Source: Lenzites betulinus (taxonomy: Eukaryota; Basidiomycota; Agaricomycetes; Polyporales; Polyporaceae). Taken from it: DNA of 64,000 bases. The stretch covers positions 124,001 through 188,000 of the forward strand of contig JABYQU010000024.1 of NCBI GenBank assembly GCA_022264855.1, in the 5' to 3' direction. Below are positions 11,277-23,675 of this stretch, in pieces (within the stretch, counting starts at the first letter, position 1; each line of letters begins with the position of its first letter). The translations under genes were made by a program, and so were the position numbers. Under the pieces are notes generated by a model that was not told the DNA's origin, ran no database searches, and saw nothing but the letters and a program-made list of their open reading frames with translations.

Positions 11277-13134
11277 ATGTCGTCGCGTCCAAAGCCGCGT
11301 CCGCGACCGCGTCGCGCGCCTCAGCCCGCCACAACTGCCCTAGACACCAACCTCCCGCCTGCATCGTCCCCTGGCCCGTCATCCGCCGCGACAGTAACAT
11401 CATCACCGCCCACCTTGCCCACGGCAAAGCAGATTGAAGATGAAGAAGACGCGAGATTCATGCGTAACACGCAGCGTACCGCGCAGATGTGGAAGAACCT
11501 AAACAAGCGCGCCGAGGGTGCGTCTATCTGCATACAGCCCTGTACATTGGCGGTATACCCACAATACATCCAATGCAGAGACGGAGAAAAAGAAGCGAAA
11601 AGCATCGCATTCGGACAGCTCCGGCTCAGAGGCTGAGACGAACTCTTCGCCCCGCTCGCGTACCAAGAAGTCGAGGAGACGGCCCCAGAAGAAGGACGGT
11701 GTCCTTCCGGACTGGACGAGGAAGGGTATGAGTGAAATCATGTGAGTCGCTTTGCATCGCGCGTACGATCGCGGCGAAGCACCTCGCGAAGCGGTGGTGC
11801 ATGTATGCGGTCAAATGGACCACCTCGTATACGGAACGGCAGTTCTGCGCGCGATCCTACGCAATGTGTCAGCGACTGATAGAATTATCTCCTCTTTCAG
11901 TATATCTTCCGACTCGGACGACGACATCCTCGCACCCAAGAAAGTAACCAAACCTACCAATGGGGGAGCAGCAGAAACGCCAAGGGGAATCCGGGCGCGC
12001 AGTCGCTCGCGGTCGCTTACCCCACCACCTGCCTTGCCGCAGCATGCCCTCCAACGCGCGCGGGACGCTGTACAGTGAGTATTATTCGAAGTTACATGTT
12101 CCGACATCAGTGACACTAATTATCATTAGTCAAATTATCGGAGCGGTTCCTCGGGCCCCATCACCTACGGACTTTGCGGACGACTCATTGGATGCAGATG
12201 TCTCGGACCCCGAGCTCGCGTTGATAGCCCGCCGCGTGAAGTCTGAGCTGCGACGCAACGGGACCACCCCCGTACCGGAAGGAGGCGGTCCAACAACTGT
12301 CAAGCTCAACATCGTCTGGCGGCCTCATCCTCTCGATCCCCACGGCAAATCGGAGGTCTGGGCTGCACAACAGAAGCGGGTGAGTCTAGTTCTAGTCGGT
12401 TCGGGTTGGCCGGTATGCTTAGTTTCGTCACGTAGCATGACAATTTCCACACACTATGTGCCGAACTGGCAGACCTCGCAGGTGTACGCATCGAGCATCT
12501 AGTCCTCTCTTACGATGACAAGCGCGTGTTCCCCTCCTCCACGCCGCATAGCATCGGGATCTGGGCAGAAGCTGAATTAGGTTTGTTCCTACCACGCGCT
12601 TGTGTTGTGCCATGTCCGTTCTCATCATGCATTGGTCCAGATGCCTGTGACCAGACCACGTCGCTATACCTGCAGGAGAACAGGCGGTTGCGTTCAGAAT
12701 CAGTAGCTCCGCTTGGACCTTCCCAGGCTCACGACGGCGGTCGCTCTCCTTCTACCGCTCGATCGCCCTCTGTAACGGAGCTATCCGATCTGGACACGAC
12801 TGGCCCACCATCGGATCATGTACACAAGGATGAGAAGCCACCAGACACTGTCCGTCTTGTTGTCCGCAGTGAGCGCACGAAGGGACGCGACATCTCCCTT
12901 TTGGTCCGCCCCACGACTAAGTGCGGAGCCATCGTCCGCGCCTTCCTCAAGAAGGCTGGACTGGAAGCCGAGTATCCCGAAGACGCCCCTGCGGGGAAGG
13001 CCCGGGGACGAGGGAAAGCCGCACCGACCAAGACTCCTGCGCTGTGCGTCGACGGGGAGAAGATGAGTCCGGAGACCGAGATCGGCGAGGCAGACCTGGA
13101 AGACGGAGACCAAGTCGACGTTGTTGGTCTTTAG
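11277..13134 (+). CDS. Rad60/Esc2/NIP45-like protein with SUMO-like domains
   Basis: Predicted 488-residue protein in six exons (11277-11517, 11579-11741, 11901-12074, 12130-12379, 12436-12580, 12641-13134). The N-terminal half is basic and Ser/Pro-rich with acidic SDSDDD patches. Two ubiquitin-like folds follow: the first from VKLNIVWRPHP through SYDDKRVFPSSTP, the second at the C-terminus (VRLVVRSERTKGRD ... LCVDGEKMSPETEIGEADL, ending DGDQVDVVGL). The last block, a beta-grasp with a Leu/Asp-Gly-Asp near the end, is typical of the Rad60-SLD domain. In yeasts this family binds the SUMO machinery and supports repair and sister-chromatid processes with Smc5/6. There is no C-terminal di-Gly, so it is not itself a conjugated modifier. 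Intron 2 (159 bp) is longer than the others and could hide a small exon. Orthology is inferred from architecture. Confidence 0.78.
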
Positions 13135-14687
13135 AGCTGTACGATGTCCCGCGCCGTGCGTTCCGCTATGTTTTGTTTTCGCTCTTGATGTTTGCCGCTG
13201 TTCCTGCTCACTCTAGGATACAATCTAGCTAATCACATAGTTATTGTACGTACAGCATTATACCTTTCGTTGCGCCGGCGATTGCTTGGTTTTCTTCCTC
13301 GGAGCCTAGGGCGAATAACAGGCTACGTCCCTTACCACCGCCACGATACTGTGCGGCCCTGTACATGACGCTCGCAACCGTCCGCTGTGACAGCACTCCT
13401 TCAAGACACCGAACGGCGCGATGAACTTTCCGTGCGCGATTGTGCACGGCGTTTGTGCAACCGAATTCGAACGACTCATCGCAGGATCGCTCGCCACCGG
13501 TTGTAAGGCGGTTATGCCTATAAGAGCTATGTACTAACATGCATCAAATTGTTATTCAAATACGAATTTGTCTTTAGAGTTCTCTTGGCTGCTCCATTCA
13601 GTGAAGGTGAGTACATCGCACGATCTCTGGTCGCCATCATTGCTTCCCCGACTAATGCATTCAGTCCGCACTGACTTGTAGAAGACGGCATCGAGATTCG
13701 CCAACGTTGGACCTTGACTAAACTTGTGCTCTTTTTCAGGCCAGAATGACCTTTCAAGTTGGCGATTCTGTTTACTTGAGGTCATACGAATTTCAGCGCA
13801 AGGGTGTCTGCGTGCTGCGATGAGAGCCGCATGGTGACGATACGCTCGAAGAGGTTGCCTTGGGTGCAAATTAGTTGGAAGTGTGCTGATATCGCGTTGC
13901 AGACGCGTTGTACAGCACAGCATGATCCACTACCAAGCACTCATTTGGCATACGGTTTCCGCCAAGTCAACGCCCCAGTGACCTGTGGAGGCTGTCTATC
14001 GACACGGCACATCGACGCTCAGGCTCCTTTCGCGACATATGTGGGACATACTCAGTGGCCACCGGCGTACAATGTAGTCATCCAGCACTGGGATCCTCGA
14101 GGCGCCGTAGGTCCATTGCCAGCCACTAATTGTCCATATTGGAAAGCGATGTCTCGGATAGACTGACGAGTTGAATTGTGCACGCGCCGAATCGACGAGA
14201 TCACGATCGTTGGGCGTCGCGAGCATTGACTCGGGTCGAACATCGCACCTTGGGACGGCGATCCTTTGCCAGTGCACGTTAACTGCGCACTACCGTCGCC
14301 TTGAGCCGATTCATCGCATCGTTCGGGAACCCATCTAGATGTCCATCGGAGGGTGCGCTTCCTGGGAAGCAAGGGCAATATGGCCGCTCAAAAGACGCAG
14401 GAATCCACGGCCGTCTGGGCTACGGTACTTGCTCTTCTGTTCGCCTGAGCCGAGTGGTAGCTCCGGGGTACAGCTGTCTTGCGATGGCGGCCATACAGCA
14501 TCGAGCGCACGATGGAAATCTGGACATGTTTGCTTTAGTATCGGATCCGTGCTAAGGGCAAGGGAGCAAGTATAAGATGCTTTAGCACAGGTGCGTTTCA
14601 GCCTTGTCCCAAGTGCTCATTCGTTCCTCATCCCACCTAGAGCCTCCTGAAGATATTCCAATCATCGCGCTTGACATTCCTCTGAGG
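13135..14687. other. Intergenic, nothing recognised
   Basis: About 1.55 kb between the Rad60-like gene and tyrosinase. Minus-strand open frames at 13241-13540 and 13552-13923, and plus-strand frames at 13804-14166 and 14301-14575, are short and mutually overlapping, with no domain or signal-peptide pattern. The last few hundred bases presumably include the tyrosinase promoter. Confidence 0.5.
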
Positions 14688-16974
14688 ATGACGAAGGTTA
14701 ATATCGTCACTACAGGCTGTGTAGGCGGCGAGACCCTCGACGCCATGGCGCCCAACCGCATGGAAATCAACGACTTCGTCAAGAACGAGAAGATGTTCTC
14801 GCTCTACATCCAAGCGCTTCGTAAGGATCACTTTATATATGTCTCGACAACCGCGCTGATTGCTGAATCCGTCCAGAGGCTATGATGGACACACCACAGG
14901 ATGATCCTCGGTCGTTCTTCCAGATTGCAAGCATCCACGGACTCCCATACACCTCTTGGAATGGAGTCGGAGAAGATTACTCTGCCGAGGCCTCTGGCTA
15001 CTGCACTCACGGCTCGGTACTCTTCCCTACCTGGCACCGGCCATATGTTGCTTTGTACGAGGTGCGTGGAGCGATCAACCGCGCGGAGCTAACGTATCTC
15101 TGATCATTGTATCTCCAATAGCAAATCCTGCAGAAACACGCAATCGAGATAGCTAAGAAGTACGTCCTAGAAAGATGCTGCTGGCGAAAAGCAGCGGACG
15201 ACCTTAGGCAGCCCTTCTGGGACTGGGCAAAGAACGCTGTCCCCCCACCTCAACTCATCAGCATGGAACGGCTCACGATCATTACACCAGACGGTCGGAG
15301 GACGCGCGTGAAGAACCCGCTACTTCGTTATCGATTCGACCCCGTTGACCAAAGCTTTGCAAAACCGTTCTCGACGTGGCCGGTCACTATTCGATACCCG
15401 ACACGCGAGGGTGCTGGTGCTGAAGATGACGTCGAGACCCTTATCTCGTGAGTTTCAGACTACCTTTACATATCTGCCCTCGTTGATGGACCGTATCAAA
15501 GCACTCTGCAAGCTAACCAGGCCGATTTGAAGTCCAAGATATACAACCTTCTCACCCGCGTTCATACCTGGTCCGCGTTCAGTTGCCACACCCCTGGCGA
15601 CGACGACAGCGCAAGCAACAGTCTCGAAGCCGTACACGATGCGATCCATGACTGCGTGGGTGGTGCAGGCCACATGGGCGATCCCGCGTATGCTGGTACG
15701 TCTGCTTACTTCGCAAAACAAGGCTTCGTTATAATTTGGCTTGTGTAGCATTTGATCCTATATTCATGATGCACCACTGCCAAGTCGACCGGCTTCTCTC
15801 TCTCTGGTCTGCACTCAATCCGGACGAGGGAGTTAGCGAAGCGTCGGCGTCCGGAGGTACTTTCACCATCCCAGCCCATACCATAATCGACGAGAAAACC
15901 GGTGGGCACCTCAGTTTCCTCTCCTTATGGGTCCACTGGTTGAGCAGTAACTATATCCAGATTTGACCCCTTTCCGGAGCACTCAGAATACATTCTGGAC
16001 CTCGCGCGAGACATCGGGACCTTGTCCCACTCACCTTGGATATTCGTATCCGGAGTTCAATGGCCTTGCCTCGAAGGACAAGGCAGCCGTTTACGGACAC
16101 ATTGCCGGCCTCGTTAACGTCCTTTACGCCCCTCAGAGACTGCGTAACTACCTTCTCTCTCCGACTCCGAGTCGCAGAGTCCAGCAACATATCCCTCGGA
16201 AGGAGAGACAGCCGTTCACCGCGCGCCAGAAGACTCGCAGGCGCACGAACTCCTGGATAGACATAGGCTTCGAGTCGGAAACCGTCCTAAACGACGACAC
16301 AGACGAGACGACGGGAGCCCTTGTCCTCTCCACATCTCCTCGAGTTCCCCGCAACACAGCCTCTCGACGTCCCGGCCCACGCTCAACCCGACCCGGACGC
16401 CTCTGGGACTGGTCGGTCCGCATCCGCGCGAAGAAACACGACCTCGGGCGCAGCTTCTCCGTCCTCGTCTTCCTCGGCGCGGGCTCGTCCGGGATTCCCG
16501 TGGATCCCGCGGAATGGTACGCCGCGCCGACGTACGTCGGTGCGCACCATGCCTTCGTTAACAGCGCGTCGCGGCGGTGCGCGAACTGCCGGCGACAAAC
16601 GGACGTGGTCGTCGAGGGATTCGTACATCTCAACGAGGCGATCGAGAAACACTGGCATACCAGGGCTGGTGGGCGGGCAGGGGCGTTGGGTGAGGCGTTG
16701 GAACCTGAGGATGTGAAGCCGTTCTTGATGCGCGAGTTGGGTTGGCGTGTGCGCAGAGTGAGTGTCTGTTGTTTTCGAATGTAGTCAGTGTCATTGACAG
16801 GAGCTTTTATAGAGCGACGGGAGGGCGATTTCACTGGAGGACTTGCCCTCCTTGGAGGTCATGGTTGTTGCACAGCCCCTTTCCTTCCCGGACGCGGAGA
16901 ATCCTTTCTTTGTGACGCAGGGCGAATTGATGTACTACCCTGAAGTCACAGACGCAGCCGTAGAAGGCTTCTGA
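14688..16974 (+). CDS. Tyrosinase (polyphenol oxidase)
   Basis: Type-3 copper monooxygenase that hydroxylates monophenols and oxidises o-diphenols to quinones, leading to melanin. Seven exons (14688-14820, 14877-15061, 15122-15447, 15502-15695, 15749-15901, 15961-16757, 16813-16974) give 649 residues. The CuA site shows His in IHGLPY, CTHGS and [12 protein letters not shown]; the CuB site shows VHDAIHD and [15 protein letters not shown], so all expected copper ligands are visible. Family landmarks [14 protein letters not shown] (start), [14 protein letters not shown] and [10 protein letters not shown] are present. The C-terminal third (from about residue 400) matches the lid domain that mushroom tyrosinases carry as a latent pro-enzyme and remove by proteolysis (known for the family). 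No signal peptide, consistent with the mostly intracellular fungal enzymes. The start was chosen at the ATG ahead of [10 protein letters not shown], matching the usual family N-terminus. It is convergent with the P450 gene. Confidence 0.97.
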
Positions 16975-17451
16975 ACCAGCTTGTGAGGATGGATGGGCAT
17001 CATATTATACTGTACTACTACTAGTGACACGAGGTTGAAGGCGTCGAACCGCTCCCAGTAACATACATATCTCATATTCAATCATCTGCTCTGTGTTACT
17101 ATATGTACGCGAAAAAAGGAAGCTGAGTGGGGGAATTGACTTATTATCAACTTAACGTTGACGATCGAGAGACTAGCTCGAGAAGCTGTTGAAGACCAGC
17201 GGCTTTCCAAAACACCGCTGTAGTTGTTTCAAATAGATTTTGAAGCGCAACAGCGTAATGTAGGCAAACTCATGCATGACAGGTATGTACAGAACAAACT
17301 AATCGAGTCTTATACTAGGATGGCGTTTCGGGCTACACTTTCTCGTAACAATTACTATGGTACAACGCCCAAATACTAGTGCGGGTCGCAGTACATTCAA
17401 CACACATTCAGCATTCTGAGTAGCAGCACAATTGCGGGGTACCTCAGCCGT
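16975..17451. other. Convergent intergenic region
   Basis: 477 bp between the stop codons of tyrosinase and the P450. It is AT-richer than the flanking genes, has no credible ORF, and probably contains both 3' ends. Confidence 0.5.
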
Positions 17452-19523
17452 CTAGGCGTGCTTCTCGTACACCTCCGTTTCGTCGTACACATCCTGCAGG
17501 TGGGAGCCCCTGAGGAGCGCCGCCAACGCCGCCGAGCGAGGCTTGGCCGAGCACCGCACGTCCGTAGGGTACGAGAGGAACCCGTGCGTCATCTCCTTCT
17601 CGATCTTGACCGGGCGCCCTGCCTCGTCGAGCGGCGGCCCGAGCTCAAATACGTGCAGCGCGGTCGAGATCGCGATGAAGAGCCCTGTGTCGGCGAACGC
17701 GCGGCCGGGGCACGCACGACGTCCCCATCCGAAGACGAGGGAGGCGGGGTCGAGGACGTCGGGGTTGAGCTTGCCGTCCTTGATGAAGCGTTCCGGGTAG
17801 AACCTGTCTGGGTCGGGGTACGTCTTCGGGTCATGCGTGCATGCCCTGTAATTTACAACACATTATATGGTGAGTTTCTCGCGATCGTCGCTGGAGCTGT
17901 GTGACACCGGGGAAGGCACGTACCAGACGTTGACGAGGATGGTCGTACCGGCGGGGATGAAGCACCCTCGGAACTCGTCGTCCTCGACGGTGCGATGCGT
18001 GATCATCGGCAGCACGTTGTGCCAGCGGAGGGTCTCCTTGATGATCGCGTTCACGTACACGAGTTTGTCGCGGTCGTTGTAGTCGGGGAGGCGGTCCGGG
18101 CCGACGACGGCGTCGAGCTCGGCCTGCGCTTTCTTCTGCACCTCGGGGTAGAGCGCGAGCGCAACAAAGAAGCCTTCGAGAGTGGACACAGTCTGGAGCG
18201 CGTGGGAGTCTGGTTAGTGCAAATGACATATGGTAGATTTGCGATGGTACTGACCGTATCCGAGCTGGCTGAAACGCCGAAGATGACAATGTAAGCACCC
18301 GTGATATCATGGTCATCGGCGGCTAGGCTTACCTTCCACTGATACTGCTGCGACGTTCTTTGCGATGAGCTCATCCTCCTGCCCGAGATCTCCTTTCTCC
18401 GACGTGGAGTTGGCCATGCGCGTCAGCAGCTCTGACACAACAAACGTCCCGCGTGCGCTGCGCTGCTCCTATCATTCATGCACGCGTCAGCACGTACTCC
18501 TAGGGTTAGCGTTCAATGTAAGAATACTTACCACATCAGCCTTCGCCTCGTCGAACTCGACGTGCACCAGGTGGTGGTTTGGTGCTTGTGACCGCGTAAG
18601 GGTGCGCACGAAGCCCAGGCCAGGCACCCACTTCGGCAGTCGCCCAAAGATGGGGAGGAACTCGAGGAGCGTCTGGATAGGCACGGTAAGCTCACGCAAG
18701 CCGATAAACGCCTCGTCGATAATGTCGATCCGCTCGTCCCACACGTTCTTGATGTCCACCCCGTACGCCACTTTCATGATCGCGCCCGAGAAGTTGCTGC
18801 GAGGGCAGTTCGCAATCAGCGCCCAGAAGGAAGCAGAGAAGTTCGCCGGGCACACTCACTAGCGAATCAGCTGCCGCAGCTCTGTGGGCATCTCCAGAAG
18901 CTTTGCGAGGGAGTCCCGCGCGTACGCACGCTGGATCGGGCGGTACTTCTCCGAAGCGACTGGGTGGAATTGTTGCCAGAAGGCGCGCCGGTGACGCCTC
19001 CAGAACGAGCCATACGGCATGAACGCGAAGTTGTACCCGTGACCTGCGCTACAACGCATCGCGGACGTCAGCAAGCACAATCTTTGATGGAGTGTGGGAG
19101 AACTTACAGATGGATCAGAGGAGAGGGGGGTCTGTCCGAAGTGTTGGCCGTGCGCTTCTCTAGGAGGTCCAAGACGAGGCCGGGGCTACCAAGGACAAGC
19201 ACCCGTTTCCCAATGGCCTCGAGGTAAGTCATATCGCCTTGGGGTAGAGACCGATGAGCATTGCGCTGATAATAACTACTTGGTAGGTTGGAAGGGTGAG
19301 ACGCACCATACTTATTTGTCAGGTCACGGAATCCCAGCCAGGGTCTGTAACGCGGCATGTTAAACAGGTTCCCGATGAGTGGGAGCCGTGTGGGCCCGGG
19401 CGGGAGCGGGACACCGCGAGTACGAGCTCGCCATTTGACGACGGAGCGGGCGTAAGACCAGGCCCAGATGCAAATGAAGGCCAAAGCCGCCGCGCTGCTC
19501 AGATAGAGGGACGGTAGTTCCAT
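17452..19523 (-). CDS. Cytochrome P450 monooxygenase
   Basis: Membrane-anchored class II P450 using NADPH-P450 reductase; substrate unknown. The N-terminus has a membrane helix (ALAFICIWAWSYARSVV) followed by the Pro-rich hinge PLPPGPTRLPLIGNLF. The C helix shows YGSFWRRHRRAFWQQF. The I-helix oxygen-activation motif reads ASSDTT and is assembled across a 14-nt exon. The K helix has KETLRWHNVLP (ExxR), then FYPERF, and the haem loop FGWGRRACPGRAFA with the Cys ligand. It ends EVYEKHA. About nine introns, typical of basidiomycete CYPs, and the sequence style resembles the large CYP64/CYP5144-like expansions named after O-methylsterigmatocystin oxidoreductase, but a CYP family cannot be assigned by eye. 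A TATA-like TATAATA (minus strand, about 19576-19583) lies about 55 bp upstream of the ATG. Confidence 0.97.
18255..18268 (-). other. 14-nt microexon of the P450 gene
   Basis: Flanked on the minus strand by GTTTCAG and GTCAGT. It contributes ..CC AGC TCG GAT ACG, completing the ASSDT part of the I-helix motif. Skipping it would break both frame and motif, so it is very likely real. Confidence 0.85.
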
Positions 19524-22007
19524 ACTGTGGTGGTGGTAGTGGAGAATGGGGATGAGATGTGCGCCGGGCCCACCATATTATAACGGATTATAGGTGCCCT
19601 CGGCGAACGTTATTGGCAACAGTCGGCCATTTGAAGATACCGACCGGTACGCCTGCTGATGGAGCTGTCAGAGGGACAGGCTTCGCCGACGCCTGGCGAA
19701 GACTCGGAATCTCCCTCAGGGCCCGCTGCGGCCCACCGGCGCTGTCCCGGTCATTCGCAGAGCTGCAGACCTTCCCTGGAGGCTCCGACCTCCGACGCCT
19801 GGATTCGCATGTGTTATAAGCTGAACACAGCTGGTGCAGTCTGCCTGCAGGATGAAGGGACTCACATGTCCCAGACAGCAGTTCTCTCACTTGTCATATA
19901 CGTGACCGCGCACTGGAAGGAGGAGACACGCCACCGAGCGCTTACAGCCACTGCAGTCGCCACAACGCCATCATTAATACTGATTCAGGCAATAGCAAGA
20001 TCATTCATAACTTTACCACCGACAACCGGGGCCAGACTTCCTTCGTTTGACCAGGCACACCGTGACCCTGCGCAATTGTACGATCCAGTGCAAGCACTTG
20101 CAATGCTGCTGCATCTTCCATCAACAATTGGCCTGCCTGCATCAATCGTGACCCCCGTTTATCGTACATCGGCGCTGCGGGAACCTCCAACGCACCAACT
20201 TTGTCCGCCTAGGCACTGCAAGACTCCACGTCGGCGTGAAGAGCCTCTAACGGTCGACCTAATGATGGCTGGCTCGCCCATTACGCGGACTAATACGCCC
20301 GGTTGTCACGATCATTGGATCACATCGCAGTATATGGACATGCGGTCATGATACCGCTTAGCCTGAAGGCCATGGTCATGGTCATACGCCTGGATGAACC
20401 AGCACATAGACCTCAGCTCCGATCCCCGACGTATGTGCCCCTCGTTCTCTATCTTTTGCGCTGCTCCATCAGTTCACTTACATACAATCATTCCCCTTAT
20501 AGCCACGCACATCTATGCGACATCCGATTCGACGCGGAAGAAGGCGAACGAAACTATACAGCTCGGGGTCTTCTCCACCTTGACATCCTCGGTTCAGCGT
20601 GCAACGTTCAACGTTCAGGTCTCAGGGGTGGAGCGCCGGTCGTGAATCTGTACCACCCGCGACGATAGGATCTATCAATGACACAAGTTCCCTCTCCGCC
20701 ACTGGCTGAATCTTGTCGCCCTTATTGGGCTCCGCCGACCGCGCACGGACGGGCTCCGAAGTGCCCTGTCAGAATAGCAGTAAGACCAACGTCCCGAAGG
20801 GCACGCAGCAATGCTACCCGCGAGCAGTCGGCTTGACCTACTCTATACTTGGCATTTAGATGACTTTGCCACTAACGTTGATACCTGCCCTGGACGCGCA
20901 TGCGGCGCAGCGACATGTCACCGTGGATACGTTGCGAATAGGTCTCGACTCCAGCGTACGCCACACACTAGACCAACGCCCGTACGTACGTGGAGACATG
21001 CGAAACGACGGCGATTCACAACGTCCGATACGTATCAAACAAGACTGTCAAGCTGTGGCAACCCCGGGTGTCGCGAGGAGGTAAGATTCCGAGACGATGT
21101 TTCATAGCGCAAAGCAGATACCGGTTCTGTAACAGGATGCACTTTACAGGTCGAGGGTGAAGTAAAACGTCCTCACAGCACGTATCGTGGTAACGACATA
21201 CTTGGCGGGAAAACCGAGAAGAGACGCCTCGATTTCCCGGAATATCGAACCCTCTGAGAACGACTCGAGCATTCTGAGGTAGACTGCGAGCGCAGTATCA
21301 TCTACGTCATGCATTACCACGGATTGACTGATCAGCATTTATAGACTCTCGCGCTCACTGATGCAAGCTTCCTATCCCAGTGGGCTTAGCTACTACTATG
21401 ATGTTGTAGGTGCGCATATGGTGACCATACTGACGACACACCGACAGCTGGGCGTATGTATCCACTGGGGTGTACGCTGCTCCCGCACCGCAACTGATGG
21501 GGTGCACTCAGCTGCGCACCTTATCGAGTGCACTAGGTCGTCTCCGTGGATACTCATTGAAGTTGATGATCGTGTAGGATTTCAACCGAATGCAGTTTCC
21601 ATTCGGACAACATATCATCCAAATAACACATCGAAAACATGATGGTATATCATAGAGCTACAAATTCAGTCGCCTAACAGTTCGAAACCACGTCCTTTGT
21701 TGTGTCACGGGTATAATGCTATAGTGGGTTGCGGCGAGTAGTCCTTATACGGCCGTCTACGTAAAATGAGAACGGTGAGGGGTGGCCATGCAGCGGCGAA
21801 GCCACTTCAATGCACAACTAGCGGTCGCGAGTATAGTACGCATAATCGGGGATGGTCTACAGTATAGCGAGCGTATGGGGCATGAGTGGCATCATGGTAT
21901 CAAAGGAGAACACGAAATAAAAGGGGAGAGCCGGGGGATGAGGAGGGCCCGAAACCACGTCCGGTGAGATGCTTCACATCATACAAAAGCTCAGTGTCCC
22001 ATTAACC
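19524..22007. other. Gene-free 2.5-kb stretch
   Basis: Between the P450 promoter and the 3' end of the F-box gene. The longest frame (19659-20351, +, 230 codons) lacks domain motifs, and its composition looks accidental. A 64-codon minus-strand frame at 21144-21338 reads more protein-like but is isolated. The P450 promoter occupies the left end. No transposon ends or RNA genes were seen. Confidence 0.5.
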
Positions 22008-23675
22008 TCACATGAGGTCGACGATAATCTCGTCCACCGTAGCCCCCAGGCGCTCTTTGGCGGCACGTTGCACACGCGCGACGACCTCCGCGGTGCGCTC
22101 GTCACCCGTTGGCCTCGAAGTGCCGTCCGTGCGGGAGGGGACGATGCCCAAGGTCAGCGACCGAAGGGGGCGTCCCGGGCCGGCGCTCGCATGACAGTGT
22201 TCCAGAATGGGCACGAGCCTATCAAGGAGGCTCAGGTCGAATCTGCGAAGGACCAGATGCTCTAGCGCGCGAATGGCCGAGGGGCCCTCTGCCGATGCGA
22301 GGCCCTCGAGAAGAGTTCTACTGCAAGGGCGTCCTATTGCTCCGATGTCGGTCGGGTAGTGGATCACGAGACGGGTCAGGTAGGGTAGCCTCGCGAGGAT
22401 GTCGGGGACGTCTGGTTCCAAAAGGCCCCACTGTTCTGAGGAGGAGAGGGTCAGTGTCCTGATCGCGTCGAGGTGGATGAAGTGGTCTGAGGTGAACGCG
22501 TCGACCGTCGATGCGCGGGCGCGTACACGCAAGACTTCCTTGCCGGCGTGCGAGGCGGCCAGGTCCACCGTCAACATGGTGAACGACAAAGAGAGCTCCT
22601 CCGCGGCGGCGACGCCGTAGTGGTGCGGGATAGCGCAGCGGAGCAAGGGCACATCGGACACGCCGCGGACGTGAACGAATGTGGAAGGGGGGATGTCAAG
22701 ACTGGCCAAGAGTGCCTCTATGGACGCAGGCTTGGAGGCGTCGATGACGAGTTCGCACAGGGAGGGGAGGGCGATGATTGGAGCGTCTGTGAAGGGATGC
22801 CATGTCTGGCTGATGCTGAAGTGAAGCGAAACTAGTCCATGCGTGCAGCGCTCGAGGGCGCGAAGGTAGGTGTTTGGAGATGAAGTCGTGATAGTAGGCG
22901 CTTGAATGAGTCCGTCGGGGGGTGCCAAGACCACCAAGTGCTCGATAGATCCCACTACGAGACGTGCGTCGAAAAGTTCCGCCGAGAGAGATAGCCGTTT
23001 GAGACGCGGGAGAGAGGCGTCCGGGCATTGGTCGAACGTTTTGTCATAGGGCGACTCGGACATGGTTGATTCCCAGTCGACCCATATCAAGCGGAGGCTC
23101 TCTATTGTGACGAAATAGGCGTCGCGGAGGAGGGGGAAGATCTGTCGGAACCCCGCCTGGTCCACAGCGATACGAAGATCGTTGATGCGCACAAAGTGCG
23201 GCCTCATCCATGGGATGGTATACATCTTGGCGGGGGCCGAGCGAATCATCAGCGGACGAGGTGCGGAAAGGCGAAGGGCTTCTTGGACGAGGTCCGCGTT
23301 GTTCCATAATATTGGTATGGCAAGCATATCCGTCCAGAACTTGGAAGTACGACCAAGGATTGCGCGCCAAGAGTGGCAGACGTGCATGAGGCGGATATCC
23401 CCCACCCGGTCTGGAGATACTGAGACAAAGATGTGGCTGAGAATCTCTGGGGGAAGGCGCTGGTTGATAGGTACCATATCATTGTGGAGGATACGCAAGG
23501 CACGTATGTATTCTTCATACACCTTGACGCGACCGAGTGCCCATTGTTGAATACCTTGGGGAGAGATGAATTTGAGAGCACGGAGGTCCTCTTTGGCGAG
23601 GGAAGGTGCGGGCGCAGAGCAAAAGGTCGACTCAGGTAGTGAGGGCTTCGAATGAGTGCCGGCGTTAACGTTCAT
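22008..23675 (-). CDS. F-box protein with LRR-like C-terminus
   Basis: Intronless predicted protein of 555 residues. Residues about 65-110 carry an F-box (LPPEILSHIFVSVSPDRVGD ... HVCHSWRAIL ... SKFWTDM), the Skp1-binding helix bundle of SCF ubiquitin ligases. The rest alternates hydrophobic strands and Leu-rich segments (LPRLKRLSLS, LPSLCELVIDASKP, LRSLTLGIVPSR), the loose LRR pattern seen in large Agaricomycete F-box families. Substrate unknown. The start was placed at MNVNAGTHSKPSL because the in-frame sequence upstream (to 23783) is not obviously conserved and the F-box is reached soon after. The absence of introns in an intron-rich neighbourhood is common for this expanded family. Confidence 0.85.
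   Translation of the reverse strand: MNVNAGTHSKPSLPESTFCSAPAPSLAKEDLRALKFISPQGIQQWALGRVKVYEEYIRALRILHNDMVPINQRLPPEILSHIFVSVSPDRVGDIRLMHVCHSWRAILGRTSKFWTDMLAIPILWNNADLVQEALRLSAPRPLMIRSAPAKMYTIPWMRPHFVRINDLRIAVDQAGFRQIFPLLRDAYFVTIESLRLIWVDWESTMSESPYDKTFDQCPDASLPRLKRLSLSAELFDARLVVGSIEHLVVLAPPDGLIQAPTITTSSPNTYLRALERCTHGLVSLHFSISQTWHPFTDAPIIALPSLCELVIDASKPASIEALLASLDIPPSTFVHVRGVSDVPLLRCAIPHHYGVAAAEELSLSFTMLTVDLAASHAGKEVLRVRARASTVDAFTSDHFIHLDAIRTLTLSSSEQWGLLEPDVPDILARLPYLTRLVIHYPTDIGAIGRPCSRTLLEGLASAEGPSAIRALEHLVLRRFDLSLLDRLVPILEHCHASAGPGRPLRSLTLGIVPSRTDGTSRPTGDERTAEVVARVQRAAKERLGATVDEIIVDLM

Noticed and set aside
21144..21338. 64-codon frame containing DVDDTA, like the DxDD motif of class II diterpene cyclases
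   Set aside because: Isolated, too short, and no other cyclase motif or joining exon was found around it.
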